Assembly (NCBI GenBank): GCA_018266555.1
Contig: JAFEAF010000018.1
Coordinates: 17,932-81,931 of the forward strand
Direction: 5' to 3'
From: Bacteroidota bacterium
Lineage (GTDB): Bacteria > Bacteroidota > Bacteroidia > Chitinophagales > Chitinophagaceae
DNA length: 64,000 nucleotides
In this document: in pieces, positions 61,947-64,000 of the stretch
How the letters are laid out: the number at the start of each line of letters is the position of its first letter
Position numbering within the stretch: position 1 is the stretch's first letter
Notes under the pieces: generated by a model
What the model was told of the DNA's origin: nothing
The model's database searches: none
Seen by the model: the letters and a program-made list of their open reading frames with translations, nothing else
Position numbers and translations under genes: made by a program

Positions 61947-63173
61947 TCTTTTTGAATCGCTGAAATCACTGCTCAACAAAATTACTCCCGGCTTTTTCCC
62001 TTTTTCAAAACTTCCAAACTCATTATCCCAGTGCAATGCACTGGCGCCATTAAGAGTAGCCCATTGCAGGATTGTTTCAGGAAAAAGCTTTGGAAAATTT
62101 TTCTGAATCGCTTCCATTTCTTTGGCAATGCTTAATTGCCAGTTGCTGCTGTAGCTATCCGTTCCTAAAACGATAGTGCAATTATTTTTCAGCAGCATTT
62201 CTATTGGAGGTACTTTATTTTCAATATACAGGTTTGCATTTACGCATACACAATAAACAAGTCTCAATCCATAGGCTCTCGCATATTCGCTTGCCCAGAT
62301 CACATCTTCTTCCGGCATATATGTGTTGTGAACAAGAAAAATAGTTTGCTTATTGTTGAAATAAGGAAGGTAGGAACGGATACTGCTTTTCCCTGTGACT
62401 GGAAACGGAGATGTATTCATTCCAAAAATTTTAAACAATTTCAAGTAGCCACCTCCGCCTGTTTTGTATAGTTCATCTTCCGCAGGGTTTTCCTGGTTGT
62501 GAATGGAAATTACCTGGCCTTTTGTAATCTCATTAATTTTTCTAAAAGTTTTAGGGCTGATGGAATACGGCGCATGAGGAACTAATGAGGTACGATTCCT
62601 GCTTTGGTTTTTTCCTGCCCGGCCGCCAATTTGGAGATTTTGATTTTCAAAAACCTGCGCCACCTTTTTATAATGCTCAATATTCTCATCCGCTTTTTCA
62701 TCAGTAAAGCTCAATACCTCAACAAAGTTTTGCCATCGAATATTGCTTTTACTTTTTACATCGGCCGTATCAGCCGTGTTTCCAATATCTCCAACAGCGA
62801 CAATGCCGTTATCATACATTTCTTTTTCCGCGGCTACAATGGAATTCATCTTAGTTATAGCGGGGTCTTCATAAGCCTCTCCATCGGAGGGGTTTGGGGA
62901 GGCTTCCCTTTTGGTCACCACCGAACAAAGAAATTCAATCAACCCTGTATGTGGTGGGATCACATTTCTCAAATGGCTTAATTCCAAATGACAATGACAA
63001 TTGATCAATCCGGGAGAAAGAATACCATGATACGATTGAATACCATCACCGGCATCATCTATTGGAGCAATATTTTCTATGATACCATTTTCATCAGTGA
63101 TCAGAACATGCTTGTCATCCCATAAACGATACCCGTCAAAAAGATGGTCAGCTTTAAATTTCAGATAGCTCAT
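61938..63173 (-). CDS. Amidohydrolase family protein (deaminase-like)
   Basis: 411 residues, ATG 63173. TIM-barrel metal hydrolase with metal ligands in LSPGLINCHCHLELSHL, VPHAPYS, SIHNQE and VLGTDSYSSNWQLS, and VHNTY on a barrel strand. It is closest in pattern to the ATZ/TRZ and aminofutalosine deaminase group, so it likely removes an amino group from a purine-like or triazine-like substrate, though this is only inferred. Between VVTKRE and ITKMNS about 12 extra residues (ASPNPSDGEAYE) are encoded by a palindromic repeat at 62873-62905. It lies between recO and prfA on the opposite strand. Confidence 0.85.
   Translation of the reverse strand: MSYLKFKADHLFDGYRLWDDKHVLITDENGIIENIAPIDDAGDGIQSYHGILSPGLINCHCHLELSHLRNVIPPHTGLIEFLCSVVTKREASPNPSDGEAYEDPAITKMNSIVAAEKEMYDNGIVAVGDIGNTADTADVKSKSNIRWQNFVEVLSFTDEKADENIEHYKKVAQVFENQNLQIGGRAGKNQSRNRTSLVPHAPYSISPKTFRKINEITKGQVISIHNQENPAEDELYKTGGGGYLKLFKIFGMNTSPFPVTGKSSIRSYLPYFNNKQTIFLVHNTYMPEEDVIWASEYARAYGLRLVYCVCVNANLYIENKVPPIEMLLKNNCTIVLGTDSYSSNWQLSIAKEMEAIQKNFPKLFPETILQWATLNGASALHWDNEFGSFEKGKKPGVILLSSDFSDSKRLV
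62873..62905. repeat. Palindromic repeat-like insertion within the amidohydrolase gene
   Basis: Arms AAGCCTC and GAGGCTT (7 bp, extended to 10 with one mismatch) enclose CTCC/GGAG; the coding strand starts AAGCCTCCCCAAACCCCTCC. It encodes about ASPNPSDGEA in frame. Sharing AGCCTCCCC and CTCCG-GGAG with the purH element (20681-20710) makes them probable copies of one family. Confidence 0.5.
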
Positions 63174-63258
63174 TTTGTAAAATTAGAGAGCATGAAGAAA
63201 TATTAGTTCAGTATTCATGATTATTTACGCTTCATTAGGGTGTTGGGATTCAAATTGC

Positions 63259-63266
63259 TAATTTTG
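63259..63266 (+). promoter_or_regulatory. -7 promoter box of prfA
   Basis: TAATTTTG, exact TAnnTTTG, ends 17 bp before the prfA ATG at 63284. Confidence 0.5.
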
Positions 63267-63283
63267 CCGCCCTGAGTACTTTT

Positions 63284-64000
63284 ATGATAGATAAATTAGA
63301 AGCTATAAAGGCAAAGTTCGAACAACTCGGTATAGCACTTACAAATCCGGAGATTGTCAGCAATAATAAAAAATTTGCAGAGGCAAGCAAGGAATACAGA
63401 AGCCTGGAAAAAATTGTATTGGCATATAATGAATACAAAAAAATACTGGAGGACCTGGAGTTTTACAAAGAAGCGTTACGTGGAGATGATGAAGAGTTGA
63501 GAGAACTTGCAAAATCAGAGACACCTGATCTGGAAATCAGGAAAGAAAAAATTGAATCGCAAATCCGTCAATTGCTGATTCCCAAAGATCCGCAGGATGA
63601 AAAAAATGTCATTCTCGAAATCCGTGCCGGAACAGGTGGTGATGAAGCTAGTTTGTTTGCAGGTGACTTGTTACGGATGTACATACGTTTTTGCGAAAGA
63701 AAAGGCTGGAAAACTGCAATCCTCAGTGAAAGTGAAGGAACGGTAGGCGGGTATAAAGAAGTGCAACTTGAAGTTGCGGGTGATGATGTGTATGGTATAT
63801 TAAAATTTGAAAGTGGGGTTCACCGGGTACAGCGGGTTCCTGAAACAGAAGGCTCAGGCCGGGTGCATACTTCTGCTGCTACAGTGGCGGTGATGCCCGA
63901 GGCGGAAGAAGTGGATTTTGAATTAAGAGAAAGCGATGTGAAAATGGAAACCGCAAGAAGTGGTGGGGCAGGTGGCCAGAATGTAAACAAAGTAGAAACT
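63284..64000 (+). CDS. prfA: Peptide chain release factor 1, 5' part, continues beyond window
   Basis: ATG 63284, [20 protein letters not shown], 239 codons visible and still open at the window edge, where the family normally has about 357. The coiled-coil N-terminal domain (1-100), the RF domain with [20 protein letters not shown] and [20 protein letters not shown], and the GGQ motif ([14 protein letters not shown], near residue 230) that triggers peptidyl-tRNA hydrolysis are all seen. The PxT codon-recognition motif of RF1 against SPF of RF2 should lie in the visible middle part, but was not separately identified; the start of the protein and [11 protein letters not shown] pattern favour RF1. 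Confidence 0.93.
   Translation, partial: MIDKLEAIKAKFEQLGIALTNPEIVSNNKKFAEASKEYRSLEKIVLAYNEYKKILEDLEFYKEALRGDDEELRELAKSETPDLEIRKEKIESQIRQLLIPKDPQDEKNVILEIRAGTGGDEASLFAGDLLRMYIRFCERKGWKTAILSESEGTVGGYKEVQLEVAGDDVYGILKFESGVHRVQRVPETEGSGRVHTSAATVAVMPEAEEVDFELRESDVKMETARSGGAGGQNVNKVET

Noticed and set aside
1..64000. tRNA, rRNA, CRISPR array, prophage, integrase or IS element
   Set aside because: No CCA-ending cloverleaf, rRNA-like stretch, regular spacer-repeat array or transposase/integrase frame was recognised by eye.

Overview
The window is a chromosomal segment of a Bacteroidota bacterium, most likely of the Chitinophagaceae or a close relative. The evidence is the AT-rich sequence, the gliding and type IX secretion genes (gldE, gldD, porZ), a SusC/SusD pair, RicT, a CarB without its C-terminal allosteric domain, lipoboxes of Bacteroidota type, and many -7 boxes of the Bacteroidota form TAnnTTTG just upstream of genes. 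Shine-Dalgarno sequences are mostly absent. About a quarter of the genes appear to start at TTG or GTG. No rRNA, tRNA, CRISPR array, prophage or intact insertion sequence was seen. Nearly all genes are housekeeping or lineage-core genes.

Layout. 1-4.2 kb: the 3' end of a serine hydrolase, a frameshifted YD-type pseudogene, ricT, a possible gene relic and holB. 4.3-8.5 kb: a secreted glutathione peroxidase, a beta-helix lipoprotein, comF and radA, all on the minus strand. 8.9-12.9 kb: a membrane zinc peptidase, ribonuclease G, a 31-residue basic AURKAIP1/COX24-type gene, a TPR protein and an HU/IHF protein. 13-18.8 kb (plus strand): mutY, ssb, gldE, gldD, a DUF3109 protein and lutB. 18.8-23.7 kb (minus): a DMT transporter, purH and comEC. 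23.8-31 kb: a YncE/phosphoesterase fusion, dinB-like, an XRE regulator, a hairpin-rich gap, carB and a lipoprotein. 31-35.2 kb: an M23 peptidase, bcp, a DUF5777 protein and birA. 35.3-41.8 kb (plus): rsfS, ftsH, lutC, a GGCT-like protein, lpxH, a conserved hypothetical and mscS. 41.8-44 kb (minus): a thioredoxin-fold protein, a MerR regulator and an M23 peptidase. 44-51.4 kb (plus): alaS with a long leader, a GNAT acetyltransferase, a double-PDZ protein, gatB and a TlpA-like lipoprotein. 51.5-58.8 kb (minus): susD, susC and an RND/MMPL transporter. 58.9-64 kb: porZ, recO, a convergent amidohydrolase and the 5' part of prfA.

Functional themes are DNA replication and repair (holB, ssb, mutY, radA, recO, comEC/comF), translation and ribosome assembly (alaS, gatB, prfA, rsfS, rng, the small basic protein), envelope biogenesis and gliding/T9SS (gldD, gldE, porZ, lpxH, two M23 proteins, ftsH), and nucleotide synthesis (carB, purH).

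The most unusual signal is a set of short palindromic or heptameric repeat-like segments that appear inserted in frame in conserved genes (holB, radA, purH, carB, an amidohydrolase). In holB the insert lies between the first and second cysteines of the zinc module. Other points of interest are a degenerate heptamer array ending exactly at the alaS start codon, a 39-codon leader ORF overlapping alaS by ATGA, paired ATTTCnGAAAT inverted repeats at the promoter of the PDZ gene, a 32-bp perfect palindrome before purH, and -7 boxes so close to start codons (porZ, lutC, the 31-kb M23 gene) that the mRNAs should be nearly leaderless.
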